This document shows, piece by piece, positions 35,921-46,639 of a DNA stretch of 64,000 bases. Made by a program: the position numbers and the translations under genes. This DNA is from Strigamia acuminata (Eukaryota; Arthropoda; Chilopoda; Geophilomorpha; Linotaeniidae), in contig OX442319.1 in the NCBI GenBank assembly GCA_949358305.1, positions 7,812,001 to 7,876,000 on the forward strand. Direction: 5' to 3'. Every line of letters begins with the position of its first letter. Within the stretch, counting starts at the first letter, position 1. The notes under the pieces were generated by a model. The model was not told the DNA's origin. It searched no databases and saw nothing but the letters and a program-made list of their open reading frames with translations.

Positions 35921-38900
35921 ATGCAGAAAGCGGCCAACTCGAACAGTTTAATTCCGGTTCTCGGTGTCGACAATTATGAACAATGGCGATTGTCGATGCA
36001 GTTTCTCTTAAAATCGGAAGGGCTTTGGCGTCACGTAACGGAGGATAAGGAGGCAGAGCACATTGCCACCCTGACGCCAAAAGAACTTGATCGCTTTATG
36101 GTGAAGAAGGACAAGGCCCTAGGCCACATATACATCCATGTGAGCCCCGCCAAGCGTACAGTTTTGGAAACCTGTAACACGCCAAAGGAGGCGTGGGACA
36201 AGTTGGCGAAAACCTACGCACCCAGCTCTAGAGCCCGTCAAGCGGCGATGCGCTGGGAGTTTCTCAGCCTCCAACTCCAACCTGGCGAAGATATGCCGGA
36301 CTTCATTGCCCGCGTCGACAATTACGTGCGGCAACTAAGCGATGTCAACGAGATTATTAGCCCGGTTCACCACGCATACCAGTATTTGAAGTGTCTGCCG
36401 CCTGAATATGCTCAGGCAACATTTGCCATATACCACTGGCCGGATCCCCAATTCACGCCGAAGGATGTCGCCGAGCAGCTGATTTCCGAGCACATGCGGC
36501 TCAAATCCATCGGGTTGCTCGGAACGAGCCAATCATCAGCTCACACGTCTATGAAGGGACAATTCCGACCCCGAAATAAATCCGGACCTCGTGATATCTC
36601 GACAGTGAAGTGTTTTAATTGCGACCAGCTCGGACATTACGCGAACCGATGTCCACGTCCACCCCGTCAACAACAGGGACAACCTACGGTTTCACTCCAA
36701 CGTAATTCTCGGAGCAAGAGTCGCCGGCGCAACAAGAACGCTGCTGCGAAGGCCAACAACGCGCGTCCCCGAGAAAGCTCGCATCCACACCGAGAGGGGA
36801 CATATTTTGTCAATGCGCCGCAGGTTATCCAACGTCCAGTCGCTCATTTTATGCAATCCAATGAGTGGATTCTGGATTGCGGCGCTACAGATCACGTATC
36901 TCACGTGCGTGCCGGTTTCACCGAGTTCACCGATGTCATTCCATTCGACATCGAGTTGGGACAGGGAAAGTCCCAAGTGACGGGAAAAGGAACGGTTCGT
37001 TTGCTAATGGCGATCGATAAGACCCGGTGCACCGTGAATTTAACAAACGTCCTTTACGCGCCGAATTTCGAGGCAAACTTGATTTCGGTTTCGAAGATAG
37101 ACAAGGCGCGACATCATATCCACATTTTCAATAGTGAGATACATGTTTACGAATCGGACATTCGCAGCCCTCTTATTCGTGCAAAGGAGAGAGGAGGTCT
37201 TTATTATGTGGACGGTTTGTGTACAAATCCGACATTTGCGACAACGGTTTCTCCCACTGTACAACCGACTCCAACGCTACCGCCGCAAATGTACGTGACT
37301 ACGGAAGAGGATTTCATTAAAATTCCCAAACCGAAAAAGGGAAAAGGACAGCAACGAGAAATTACGGATTTTCGGATTGAAATGCCGCTAGTTGAACCCG
37401 TGAAGCAAATTCCCGTCCAACAAGCTCCCATTCCAACCAATCCGATTCCTCCTCCTATCCCTACTCAAATCCACAACGATTTGACCACCCTTCCTTCCTA
37501 TGCGAATGCCCTACAGTCAATCCCAACGGCAACTCCTATTGCAATTCCAAATGCAAATTCCTTTCCTCCCCTTGGCAACCCGTCTCAACCTAAAAAGAAG
37601 GTCATCGCAAATCCAGCCTCCGTCAAGGACGCCACCGGCTTATGGCATAGCCGTCTTGGCCACCTTCATACGAATGGAATGAAGCTATTGGCCGCAAACG
37701 ACCAAGTTTACGGAATGTCACCAGGGGAAGTGAGCAGGGAATTGGCCTGCAACGACTGCAGAATAGCCAAATCGACAAAAGCTTCTCATAAGCCTGATCC
37801 TAATCCCTCGACTACGAAGCCTTTGGACCTTCTCCACATGGATATTTGGGGGCCAGCCCCAGTTCCATCGTTTGGAGGAGCACGTTTTGTCCTTACCGTC
37901 ATCGACGACGCAACACGCTATTGCTGGATTATACCGCTAGCCCAGAAATCGCAGGTTTTCGCAACCTTTAAGGACTTCGTTGCTCGAGTTGAGAGAATCC
38001 AGGACACGCAAATAAAAGCGATTCGGACTGATCGAGGCGGAGAGTTTATGTCAAACGAGTTTCTCCGATATCTACAAGCCAAGGGCATCCAAGGTCAACG
38101 GACAAATCCGTCGTCACCACAGATGAACGGCACGGCCGAGCGCATAAACCGGACAATGGCCGACAACTTTCGTGCAGTCTTATCCGAGACTAAGTTGCCG
38201 GAGGCGCTCTGGGCCGAGCTAGCGGTCACGTTTGCCTACATCAAGAATCGGAGCCCTCATTCTCGACTTAACAATCAAGTTCCGTATATCCTTTGGCGAC
38301 AGAGAGCCCTTTCGTTACGACATCTACGAAAAGTCGGTTCCAAGTGCTGGGTGCACTACACCGCACCAGGACGCAAGAAGCTGGATCCGCGGGCCTGGGA
38401 GGGATATTTAGTCGGCTACGCTTCAGGGACCCGTGGATACAGAATTTGGAACCCAACTGACAACCAAGTCTACGAATCTATTCACGTTAAGATCGATGAG
38501 CGGCAGTCGTATCGGAAATCCATCAAAATTTCGACGCAGCAGCCGCAACAATCGTTTACTGGTCCCGGACAGCAAACCGTTACATTTGATGATAACCTAC
38601 ATTACCATCAGTGGCCGAAAGGATCTGATTCCGAGGCGTCAGAACATTCTGCGAACGATTCCGAACGTGTGTCGACGGCATCCGCTTCGATGCACACGCC
38701 TCTGGCTTTTCCGCACATCCACATACCACCACCGACAACTCCGGAACGGGCATTGCTGGATTTATGTGCGACCTTACCTCCGGGTTCTGCGTCTCTTCGA
38801 CAATCCCATCATATTTCATATGAAGAGGAACGTGATACGGACCACGACATCCGAGAGATGGACGAATTGTCAATTTATCCGGAAACATCCGAACACGTTG

Positions 38901-40924
38901 ATGCGTCAGCGGAACAATCGGCACGACCATCGCCTCCGACAACTCCTCGTACATCCGCTCCGCCATCACCTCAGCGATCGGCAGCGCCTTCTCTTCCCCG
39001 TGAAACACCGGTACCGACGCCGAGATTTATTACGACGCGTCGTCAGCAACGTGTTGATGATCAGGCTGCGCAAGGGTTGCAAATTTTCGACCCCGATCCC
39101 AATTCACCAGCGACTGCGCGCCACACTACTCATAAGTGGCGATTCGTCGGTGGAGATGGCGAGTGCCGTGAATGGGTACGCGAGGAACACCTGAGAAAGG
39201 ATCAAAAACCCGGGAAGATCTTAATTGATGTCTATTATTTTCCAACTCCGAAGATCCGTCTAAGATCTTATCACGACATCGAGGAGTATTGTATGTTGAA
39301 CAATATTGATTACGACCCCGGACTGTTTTTCTTCGGTAATCTCGAACACAAATTGCCAACTCTTCCGGGCGTTCGTCATGCGGCTCATCTGTGCCGAACC
39401 GAGCCGGCTTCATTCGCCGAAATTCCCAAGTTCAACGACGCTCCGAAATGGCGTGAAGCAATCGGAGAGGAACTCGATATGTTCAAAGAGCGAGAAATCT
39501 ATAAAGAAGTTCCCCGACCACCCGACACCACTATTCTTGGCTGCAAGTGGATTTTTAAACTCAAAACCGATGCAGCCGGAACCGTCACCCGATACCGAGC
39601 ACGCTTAGTAGCACAAGGTTTTTATCAAACCCTCGGAGTCGATTTTGATGAGGTGTTTAGCCCAGTCGTGAACTTCATATTGATCCGTCTGTTTTTCTGT
39701 CTTCTCGTCGTATTGCGTGGTTGGCAGGACGCCCACCTCGACGTGAAAGGTGCGTACCTGTACGGGGAATTAAAGCATAACGTATACATGAGAATCCCTG
39801 CAGGTGCCACATGCACTGATCCAAATAACGTGTGGCTTCTTCTCAAATCGCTTTACGGCCTCCACCAATCCGGGAGACAATGGTTCGAGAAACTTGACGA
39901 GACACTTCGGGCCCTCGGATTTCGAAGACTGCCAGCATGTAATTGTGTTTACGTGTTCGGGAATACAGCTGTTATGCTGGTCTACGTGGACGATATCGTC
40001 GTGTTTTACGCGTCCGACAGCGTTTTTAATCAGCTAATCCGTCTCATCTCTTCGAAATTCGATATAGTCAACCTCGGTCCAATCACGAAGTTATTAGGCG
40101 TCGAGTTTATCCGCGACGCCGGACGCACGTTCATAACGCAACGTGCTTATATCGCCAAACTGGTTAAGAAATTCGGGGCGTCGACCAATAATCTCGTCAA
40201 GACACCAGTGACCCCGGGAACGACACTCGTTAGAGGATCGACCGAAAACTTGGAAGATTTTCCATACCGATCTCTAATCGGTTCACTTCTGTTTTTGGCA
40301 TCGAGAACTCGTCCCGACATACTCTATTCCGTCATCGCTTTGGCACAGTACAACACGTGCTATAATCGAACCCACATCCGCGCCCTGTTACAGGTTCTGC
40401 AGTACGTGGCAAACACTGCGGAGCTTTGCATCGAGTTATCCGGTTGCTCTTCTAGTCAACTATCTGCATTTACCGACGCGTCGTGGGCAAGCGATCCGGA
40501 GACATCATTGAGCTTCGGAGGATACATCGTATACGTTGGAAATGTCCCTATTGGCTGGTCCTGTCGCAAACAGTCGACCGTAGCGTGCTCAACCATGGAA
40601 GCTGAATTTATCGCCCTGGTTGAGTGCGTGAAGGAGATTTTCTGGCTCGACAGCGTGTACACCGAATTCCCGATTCTCAATCGTCTATCCCGACCTATCG
40701 TGTATTCGGACGCCCTGGCCTCGATTCAATTCACATCTAATGATATCGAGAACGCGAAGACGAAGCATATTCGCGTGAAGTTTCACTGGCTCAGGGAGTG
40801 GTTTACTGCGGGAGTCTTCGATCTTCGAAAGGTAGCCGGCGAAGCTAATACCGCCGACATATTCACAAAGTGGCTATCTTCGGAACGTTTACGATCATTG
40901 ATTTCGAAGATCTTCCGAGCATAA
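35921..40924 (+). CDS. Ty1/copia gag-pol polyprotein, intact
   Basis: A 1,667-residue uninterrupted polyprotein that would supply all proteins for copia retrotransposition. Domains in order: copia-type gag (about 1-225, with NYEQWRLSM near the N-terminus); CCHC zinc knuckle CFNCDQLGHYANRC (231-244); aspartic protease with WILDCGATDHVSH (Asp319); integrase zinc-binding region (His576, His581, Cys610, Cys613); integrase core with Asp641 (HMDIWG), Asp704 (RTDRGGEF) and Glu740 (NGTAERINRT); reverse transcriptase (about 1176-1420) with LDVKGAYLYG and the catalytic YVDD at 1355-1358; RNase H with TDASW (Asp1519), STMEAEF and KHIRVKFHWLREW near the end. The start follows the leader and is the first ATG of the frame giving a complete gag. 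One oddity is that the protease has DCG where DSG or DTG is usual. Gag and pol share one frame with no shift or stop. Confidence 0.97.
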   Translation: MQKAANSNSLIPVLGVDNYEQWRLSMQFLLKSEGLWRHVTEDKEAEHIATLTPKELDRFMVKKDKALGHIYIHVSPAKRTVLETCNTPKEAWDKLAKTYAPSSRARQAAMRWEFLSLQLQPGEDMPDFIARVDNYVRQLSDVNEIISPVHHAYQYLKCLPPEYAQATFAIYHWPDPQFTPKDVAEQLISEHMRLKSIGLLGTSQSSAHTSMKGQFRPRNKSGPRDISTVKCFNCDQLGHYANRCPRPPRQQQGQPTVSLQRNSRSKSRRRNKNAAAKANNARPRESSHPHREGTYFVNAPQVIQRPVAHFMQSNEWILDCGATDHVSHVRAGFTEFTDVIPFDIELGQGKSQVTGKGTVRLLMAIDKTRCTVNLTNVLYAPNFEANLISVSKIDKARHHIHIFNSEIHVYESDIRSPLIRAKERGGLYYVDGLCTNPTFATTVSPTVQPTPTLPPQMYVTTEEDFIKIPKPKKGKGQQREITDFRIEMPLVEPVKQIPVQQAPIPTNPIPPPIPTQIHNDLTTLPSYANALQSIPTATPIAIPNANSFPPLGNPSQPKKKVIANPASVKDATGLWHSRLGHLHTNGMKLLAANDQVYGMSPGEVSRELACNDCRIAKSTKASHKPDPNPSTTKPLDLLHMDIWGPAPVPSFGGARFVLTVIDDATRYCWIIPLAQKSQVFATFKDFVARVERIQDTQIKAIRTDRGGEFMSNEFLRYLQAKGIQGQRTNPSSPQMNGTAERINRTMADNFRAVLSETKLPEALWAELAVTFAYIKNRSPHSRLNNQVPYILWRQRALSLRHLRKVGSKCWVHYTAPGRKKLDPRAWEGYLVGYASGTRGYRIWNPTDNQVYESIHVKIDERQSYRKSIKISTQQPQQSFTGPGQQTVTFDDNLHYHQWPKGSDSEASEHSANDSERVSTASASMHTPLAFPHIHIPPPTTPERALLDLCATLPPGSASLRQSHHISYEEERDTDHDIREMDELSIYPETSEHVDASAEQSARPSPPTTPRTSAPPSPQRSAAPSLPRETPVPTPRFITTRRQQRVDDQAAQGLQIFDPDPNSPATARHTTHKWRFVGGDGECREWVREEHLRKDQKPGKILIDVYYFPTPKIRLRSYHDIEEYCMLNNIDYDPGLFFFGNLEHKLPTLPGVRHAAHLCRTEPASFAEIPKFNDAPKWREAIGEELDMFKEREIYKEVPRPPDTTILGCKWIFKLKTDAAGTVTRYRARLVAQGFYQTLGVDFDEVFSPVVNFILIRLFFCLLVVLRGWQDAHLDVKGAYLYGELKHNVYMRIPAGATCTDPNNVWLLLKSLYGLHQSGRQWFEKLDETLRALGFRRLPACNCVYVFGNTAVMLVYVDDIVVFYASDSVFNQLIRLISSKFDIVNLGPITKLLGVEFIRDAGRTFITQRAYIAKLVKKFGASTNNLVKTPVTPGTTLVRGSTENLEDFPYRSLIGSLLFLASRTRPDILYSVIALAQYNTCYNRTHIRALLQVLQYVANTAELCIELSGCSSSQLSAFTDASWASDPETSLSFGGYIVYVGNVPIGWSCRKQSTVACSTMEAEFIALVECVKEIFWLDSVYTEFPILNRLSRPIVYSDALASIQFTSNDIENAKTKHIRVKFHWLREWFTAGVFDLRKVAGEANTADIFTKWLSSERLRSLISKIFRA

Positions 40925-41134
40925 ACTTATCGTGACATTCCTAGTTTCTTTTCACCCGACTTCGAGGATCATCGGGTTTCTGTGGGAATACCGAGCTTAG
41001 TTAAGTGATAACCACGACAGTACCCGGCCCGATGGTTCGACTTTATCATCTTTTTTTTCTCAACGATTATCAACTGTAATTCCAGTTTACGTTCATCTTG
41101 TCCCCTGATAAATATTTCCATCGAAGAGGGGATT
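40925..41134 (+). other. Copia 3' untranslated region with polypurine tract
   Basis: 210 bases between the gag-pol stop and the 3' LTR. CGAAGAGGGGATT (41122-41134) directly before the LTR is a good polypurine tract for plus-strand priming. A 6-bp stem ACCCGA/TCGGGT with a 12-base loop lies near 40951-40974. Confidence 0.75.
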
Positions 41135-41670
41135 TGTTGGTCAAAAGACCATTTTGTATCGATGAATACATTTGTTATTTCCTAGTTTTCCCTTTGTGTT
41201 TAGGTATACAGCGCATCTTTGTTATTATTTAATTGATTTCGATGTTACCATTCGTTTTGCGCTGTCCCGTATGTAATTCCATACTTTTATCACTTTATGC
41301 TAGGATTTGTCCTATTATCAAATGATTTGTTCAAACTTAATGTAAATTCCCGGCACTAGGTGCCACTACCCATTGCTTTTTCATCCAAGATGGCGTCATA
41401 CACAGCCGTGTATGACTTAGCTGCTTTCCCACCTGTTTGGATACCTATTTGTAATGTATTACTATTTAATTAAACCGTTTTTATTGTTTTACTCATTGTG
41501 TTTGATTTAAAGCACCTTTAGTGCTTCTTGCTAGCGCATATAAGCGGCATTAGGCCGCGCGCATTTCCGAAACGATACGCGTCGTATCGTTAACGTCTGT
41601 GCGGGTCGCACAGCGCCAATTCACGCTTTCAATCGGTTTACACCGATATTTTGCGCATTCTCTGCCTACA
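41135..41670 (+). repeat. Copia 3' LTR
   Basis: 536 bp, identical by eye to 34476-35011. Followed by the target duplication GCTTC and then the continuation of BEL-1 pol. Confidence 0.96.
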
Positions 41671-44600
41671 GCTTCTTCTCTAGACGCAGTAAATCCTTTC
41701 TACGAATGGCGTGCAATGGTCGATTTATAACAAACTTCGGCATACCTCCTGTTAAGAAGTTTTCAGGTGAAATGACGCGGCCCCCGTCAGGTTCCTCGTG
41801 TACGTAAGAGAGAGGACGCGAGTTCAGTACCGAACTGACTTCCGCCGACAGTGTCTGTAACGTTTCCAAATCGACTGTATGGCAAAGCAACGTCTTCCGT
41901 AGCTTGTCCTTCACGGAACGGACGAGCCTTTCCCAAGCTCCGCCCGCCCATGGCGAGAGAGGTGGGATAAAAGACCAGACTATTCGCTTTTCCGAAAGCA
42001 ATGTCTTTATCCCGTCCTTACACAATAACTTCCCCCACGATTGAATCTCTTGGCTACCCCGCTCGAAGGTCTTCGAATTGTCCGAGAAGACCTTCGCCGG
42101 ATAACCGAATTGAGCGCCAAAACGACGAAACGCCAACAGAAACTTCTCAACCGATAGATCAACCGAGACTTCCAAATGGATTGCTCTCGTCGCAAGGCAA
42201 GTAAAAAGTAATATGTATACCTTCTTTTCCTTTTCCTTACTCGTGATCTTCAATGGTCCGAGGTGATCAATGCCCGTGTTTTGAAACGGAGCTGCCGGCG
42301 TAACTCTCTCCATAGGAGGATCGCCAGTAGAAGGATTATGGCGTCCCAATCGTTCTTTCCTACAGGTTAAGCAGCTACAAATCACAGACTTAACTGTTCT
42401 TCGACCTCGTATCACCCAATAGCGATCTCGGACACGATAAAGTGTCTCGCTAAGGTCACCATGCAACAACTGCAGGTGAGCTCGTCTAATGATCAGTTTG
42501 GTGACCCAGCTGTCAGGGTGTAACAGAATAGGGTAAGCTTCGTCGAAAGACAGTGTCGACTTCCCTAAACGACTTCTAAGTCTCAAAATCTCTTTTTCGT
42601 CAAGAAAAATGTCGAAATTTTTCAGGATTGACTCCTTGTGGACCTTCTCCTTAAGCTCTGTGGCTAATATCTCGTCTCGAAAGTACGCGTCCTGTGCTAA
42701 ACGAATAACCTTTTCCTCGGCTAACTCCATTTCGAGGTTCTCGAGGTCCCTCCCACGCGAAGAAGAAAAAGGTAGCCAGCGCCTCATGCGCGCAAACAAT
42801 TTCACAAGCTTACTAAATGAGCTAAAGCGTTCAAAAAATTTGATCGTGAATGCTTCTCCCATCATGCTAGCTGTAACAACCTTCCCTTTTTTCTCTTCCT
42901 CAAGCGGAAAAACGACGGTATCTAAATCGATAGGAAGAACTTCTGGTTGGCCAGGTCCATCCCACCAAAGACGGTTAGCCATTAGGCTTCTAGCGTCGCA
43001 AGGTCGCGTAAAAACGTCTGCTGGATTCCGCTCTGTCGGAATGTATGTCCACTGTTCCGGACTAGACTTTTCTAAAACTTCTGCAACCCGATTGGAAACA
43101 TATGGCTTCCAACGGTTTTTAACGGATCTTATCCAGCCTAATGCTACCATTGAGTCAGAGAAGTAACTGACTTTACCAATGGGATAGGTAGGCAGGAAAT
43201 CCTTCCTCAAATACTCTGTCATACGGACGCCCACTACTGTGGCGGTCAGCTCTAGGCGTGGTAGGGATAGCTTGGTCATCGGAGCAATGCGTCCTTTGCT
43301 TAGAAGCAACTGACAATCTCCAGACGCAGCGCGGACATAAATTGCGCATCCATACGCTTGCGGGCTTGCGTCGCAATATACTTCAAGATCTAGTGCTTGT
43401 CCCGAATAAGTTCCCATCCATCGCTTGACCTTTGCGTCAATAAGACGTTGCAAGTCGGTGTACCATTTGGTAACTCGCTCAGAACTCTCGTACGAAATCC
43501 TATCATCCCACTTGATCTCTCGCCCCCACATAGACTGCAAAAGCAACTTCATCGGCAAGATGACCGGTGAGATCAATCCGAGAGGATCGAAGACCGATGC
43601 CACCAAAGATAAGATACCCCTTCTTGTTCTGGTAATCTCAACTCCTTCAGGAATCCTAAACATGATAACATCTTCTTGAACTTTCCAAACAATACCCAAC
43701 ATCTTGATAATGTCCAAGTCCTTAAATTCCTCTGCTCTCATATGAAAGTCTTCTCCCTTAAACGCGTTGAAAACCTCAGCACTTGAGGTAGCCCACTTTA
43801 CAAGAGGCAATTTTCCCTCATCTAGAATAGTTCGTAAATTCACGCAATGTTGCGTCGTCTTTGCAGCGTTATCGTCGCCGGACGTCAGGTCATCCATGTA
43901 AATTCCCTTGTCCAGGGCGTCTGCTTCCTTCGGAAAAAGGACTAAATATAGACGCCCCTGCGCTCGAATAACCGCGCAGAGCAAAAACGGGGATGAGTTG
44001 ACACCGAAAGGCACAACTATCATCCGTAACACAACCAAATGGTCCCATAAGTTTTGCCATGAATATTCGTTCTGAAAATATTCGTCGGAAACCCACAAAA
44101 ATCTTAAGTAATCGCAGTGTTCTAACTTAATCAATACCTGAAGAAAGGCTTGTTTAATGTCCGCTATCGCAACCACACAGTAAAGTCGGAAACGAACAAT
44201 TACTGGCACAATGTCCGGATTAAGGCTCGGACCAGGGTATAAGCAGTCGTTTAAAGAAGGAACTCCTTTCTTTGAAGACGACGCGTTAAAAACTACTCTA
44301 AACTTCGTTGTATCTCTATCCTCCCTAATCACTGGATGGTGCGGAATAACATAAACGCCAGACTTCTTGTATCTTTCTGCAAGAGGTACTACTTCTGCGT
44401 GCTCTTCGCGCACGTAGTCCCACATGGCTTTGTGGTAGCGTTCTTTGTGGTCACTGCTGCTGTCAATCCTTCTCAACGTGTGCGACAACTGATTCAATGC
44501 CAAATCCCAATTGGATTCCAACGAACCAATTCGCTCATTGAAAGGTAAGCAAACTTCATAACGACCATCTTCTCTTCTTGTCTTTGTTTTCTCGAAACAA

Positions 44601-46639
44601 TCTCTAATAAAATCGGAATCACGCTCGCCGGCACTAATACCAACGGCTTCTAAACTCCATAGCTTCTCCAAGTCTCGGTCTGTTTTAATATCACAGGTGT
44701 TGCAGCAGGAAACGTCGCGCGAGCTCTCTGAGAAGACATCAGTCGACCCAGCTGCTCCTGATAACACCCACCCAAAGATGGTGTTCACCAAACCCAGTCG
44801 ACCATCTAGGCGTTTGCGTCCATCCAAGCAGATTTCCCACCAGACATCAACGCCAAGCAAGATATCAACATTGCCTGCAGTTGAAGGTAAGTCCTCAGCC
44901 AATTCAAACCCCAAATTCTTAACTTTCTGAATAACATCTGGGCTGGCTATCCCATACACATGGGGTAAACTCTTTGCGCTTAAAGCTGTCACCTTGAGCT
45001 CTTTGGCTCCGTGTCGAGACTGAAGCAAGATCTTGTAGACGTCATAAGACGCCGACCCTGCGTTCTCCTCATTGAGACGTTGGGCTGTGGCCTCTATTGA
45101 ACCACAACTCTTCAGCCGTATCCGGTCAGCTACGCTCTTAAGAATATAAGAACGGTGACTTCCAGGATCTAACATCCCACGTACCGTGTGCGAACCACCA
45201 GATTTCGTCTTTAATTCGGCAGTAAAAATCATCAATTGGAGCGTTGACGGGATCGCCAAAGAAACGTTAGCACTAACGTCCTTCGACTTCTCTGCCCCAC
45301 CTGGACTCGTAACGATTGACTTCCTGCAAATGCTGGAGTGGTGTCGACCACCGCACGTCCTACAAGACGTCTTCAATCGGCATCTAATGGCCATATGTCC
45401 GCTTTGCAGACAATTGTAGCAAAGCCGATTCTTTTGCGCAATGGCAGACTTGTCCTCAATGCTAATCTCTTTTTTGCAAAAGGAGTTAGCGTGCCCTTCT
45501 TTGCAAAAAATGCAAGTCGCTTTATCGACTGTCAACTTGGGATTACTCGAGCTCTTTGTCCCTTGAGCCAATGCACAAGTGGACATTGTCCCTTTTCGTT
45601 GCTCTTTTTGGTCGCTCTTATCGACCTTGTCCTTCTTAATGTGAAGGAGATTGGATCCCATAACGTCTTCTACTTGCTCTAGAAGCTTAACTTCTGTGGC
45701 AAAAAAGTCCAAAATCGTCAATAAATTTGAGGATTTGGTTCCATGGGATCTGTAAAACTGAGTGACCATAACCGGCGGGAACTTCCTCAACACGTCAGGT
45801 GCTAAAAGAAAGCCCGCTGTCTGAACAGGAACACTTAACTGCTCAAGCACCCTAATGGTTGCAGACAACTTTGTAAGTTGCGCTTTCACCGCCTTGACAG
45901 GGTGTACTTCTGTGATTGGTTTCAAATCCTTAAGAGACTTGAGCAAAGCTGCTCTTTGCGCTTCGTCGTCCCCATAACTTCGAATCAATTCACTACGAGC
46001 CAAGTCGTAGGATCCATCCACTTGTCTAAAGGTGGATATTAGCGTTGCTGCTTCACCTGTGCAGAATGACTGCAGGTATTGCAGCTTCTCTACTTCCGAG
46101 AGGTCTGAGTTTGTGTGCACTGTTGAGTCAAATCGATCCAAAAAGGACTTGAACTCCACAACTTCTCCACCAAACTTTGCTATTTCCAACTTTGGAAGTT
46201 TAGCGTTGCGATTTCTTCGCGCTAATTGTGAAAGACTACTTTGTTGTGAAACATTAGTCTGATTCTGGCTTGTATTGGCAGACAACGTCGACGCATTTGC
46301 TGTCCAATGCGACACAAATCGTTGCGCCACTTGGCTACGGTGCTTCAACACTGCCATAGGCGTGTAATAACCCTCGATTTCCCTAAGGTTGGCCATGTAC
46401 TGATCTCTAGGTATCAGTGGTTGCATCAGGTTCAGGTCATCAACCATCTTCTTAATCTGTTCCTCTGCGGCTAAAGCAGTTGCTTCTAGCTCTGCAGGAT
46501 CGGTAATGGCCTTTGATTCCTTCAACAACTCCTCAACTGCGACCCCAACCGTCTCAAATCGAGAGGCCAAAACGTCCAACTCATCCGGCTTAGGAATTGT
46601 AACCGGTGTAGGTGAGGTTCTTCCTGGTGACGTAGACAT
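41666..46639 (-). CDS. BEL-1 gag-pol polyprotein, C-terminus truncated by copia insertion
   Basis: An open frame whose last four residues come from the copia LTR. About 1,654 residues are genuine. Domains in order: N-terminal gag region (DUF1759-like, about 130-320); three zinc knuckles, CIFCKEGHANSFC (376-388), CYNCLQSGHMAIRC (407-420) and CRTCGGRHHSSIC (426-438); DUF1758 aspartic protease with LDPGSHRSYI (Asp491); RT with FRVVFNASSSKKG, IADIKQAF and catalytic YMDD (914-917); RNase H with VYCDAS (Asp1090) and PRLELTA; integrase with HGDLSETLYRVR and CSCLTC zinc ligands and a core with Asp1458 (GIDHLGP), Asp1520 (FSDNSKTF) and Glu1570 (GGAWERLV). The C-terminal DUF5641 domain is displaced to 34184-34475. 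No stop or frameshift is seen before the insertion. The start ATG follows a roughly 0.8-kb leader. Confidence 0.95.
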   Translation of the reverse strand: MSTSPGRTSPTPVTIPKPDELDVLASRFETVGVAVEELLKESKAITDPAELEATALAAEEQIKKMVDDLNLMQPLIPRDQYMANLREIEGYYTPMAVLKHRSQVAQRFVSHWTANASTLSANTSQNQTNVSQQSSLSQLARRNRNAKLPKLEIAKFGGEVVEFKSFLDRFDSTVHTNSDLSEVEKLQYLQSFCTGEAATLISTFRQVDGSYDLARSELIRSYGDDEAQRAALLKSLKDLKPITEVHPVKAVKAQLTKLSATIRVLEQLSVPVQTAGFLLAPDVLRKFPPVMVTQFYRSHGTKSSNLLTILDFFATEVKLLEQVEDVMGSNLLHIKKDKVDKSDQKEQRKGTMSTCALAQGTKSSSNPKLTVDKATCIFCKEGHANSFCKKEISIEDKSAIAQKNRLCYNCLQSGHMAIRCRLKTSCRTCGGRHHSSICRKSIVTSPGGAEKSKDVSANVSLAIPSTLQLMIFTAELKTKSGGSHTVRGMLDPGSHRSYILKSVADRIRLKSCGSIEATAQRLNEENAGSASYDVYKILLQSRHGAKELKVTALSAKSLPHVYGIASPDVIQKVKNLGFELAEDLPSTAGNVDILLGVDVWWEICLDGRKRLDGRLGLVNTIFGWVLSGAAGSTDVFSESSRDVSCCNTCDIKTDRDLEKLWSLEAVGISAGERDSDFIRDCFEKTKTRREDGRYEVCLPFNERIGSLESNWDLALNQLSHTLRRIDSSSDHKERYHKAMWDYVREEHAEVVPLAERYKKSGVYVIPHHPVIREDRDTTKFRVVFNASSSKKGVPSLNDCLYPGPSLNPDIVPVIVRFRLYCVVAIADIKQAFLQVLIKLEHCDYLRFLWVSDEYFQNEYSWQNLWDHLVVLRMIVVPFGVNSSPFLLCAVIRAQGRLYLVLFPKEADALDKGIYMDDLTSGDDNAAKTTQHCVNLRTILDEGKLPLVKWATSSAEVFNAFKGEDFHMRAEEFKDLDIIKMLGIVWKVQEDVIMFRIPEGVEITRTRRGILSLVASVFDPLGLISPVILPMKLLLQSMWGREIKWDDRISYESSERVTKWYTDLQRLIDAKVKRWMGTYSGQALDLEVYCDASPQAYGCAIYVRAASGDCQLLLSKGRIAPMTKLSLPRLELTATVVGVRMTEYLRKDFLPTYPIGKVSYFSDSMVALGWIRSVKNRWKPYVSNRVAEVLEKSSPEQWTYIPTERNPADVFTRPCDARSLMANRLWWDGPGQPEVLPIDLDTVVFPLEEEKKGKVVTASMMGEAFTIKFFERFSSFSKLVKLFARMRRWLPFSSSRGRDLENLEMELAEEKVIRLAQDAYFRDEILATELKEKVHKESILKNFDIFLDEKEILRLRSRLGKSTLSFDEAYPILLHPDSWVTKLIIRRAHLQLLHGDLSETLYRVRDRYWVIRGRRTVKSVICSCLTCRKERLGRHNPSTGDPPMERVTPAAPFQNTGIDHLGPLKITSKEKEKKVYILLFTCLATRAIHLEVSVDLSVEKFLLAFRRFGAQFGYPAKVFSDNSKTFERGSQEIQSWGKLLCKDGIKTLLSEKRIVWSFIPPLSPWAGGAWERLVRSVKDKLRKTLLCHTVDLETLQTLSAEVSSVLNSRPLSYVHEEPDGGRVISPENFLTGGMPKFVINRPLHAIRRKDLLRLEKKL

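Larger units (their letters stand above)
34476..41670 (+). mobile_element. Complete Ty1/copia retrotransposon nested in BEL-1
   Basis: 7,195 bp, bounded by 536-bp LTRs (34476-35011, 41135-41670) starting TGTTGG and ending GCCTACA, with the target duplication GCTTC at 34471-34475 and 41671-41675. It contains a primer-binding site, a 0.9-kb structured leader, one gag-pol frame (35921-40924), a 210-base 3' region and a polypurine tract. The order protease, integrase, RT, RNase H is diagnostic of Ty1/copia. I see no difference between the LTRs, so insertion is very recent. The element lies opposite in orientation to its BEL-1 host. Confidence 0.97.

Noticed and set aside
38433-39194. 253-codon frame overlapping copia gag-pol
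   Set aside because: Shadow of the gag-pol frame in another register. The real frame has all catalytic motifs.
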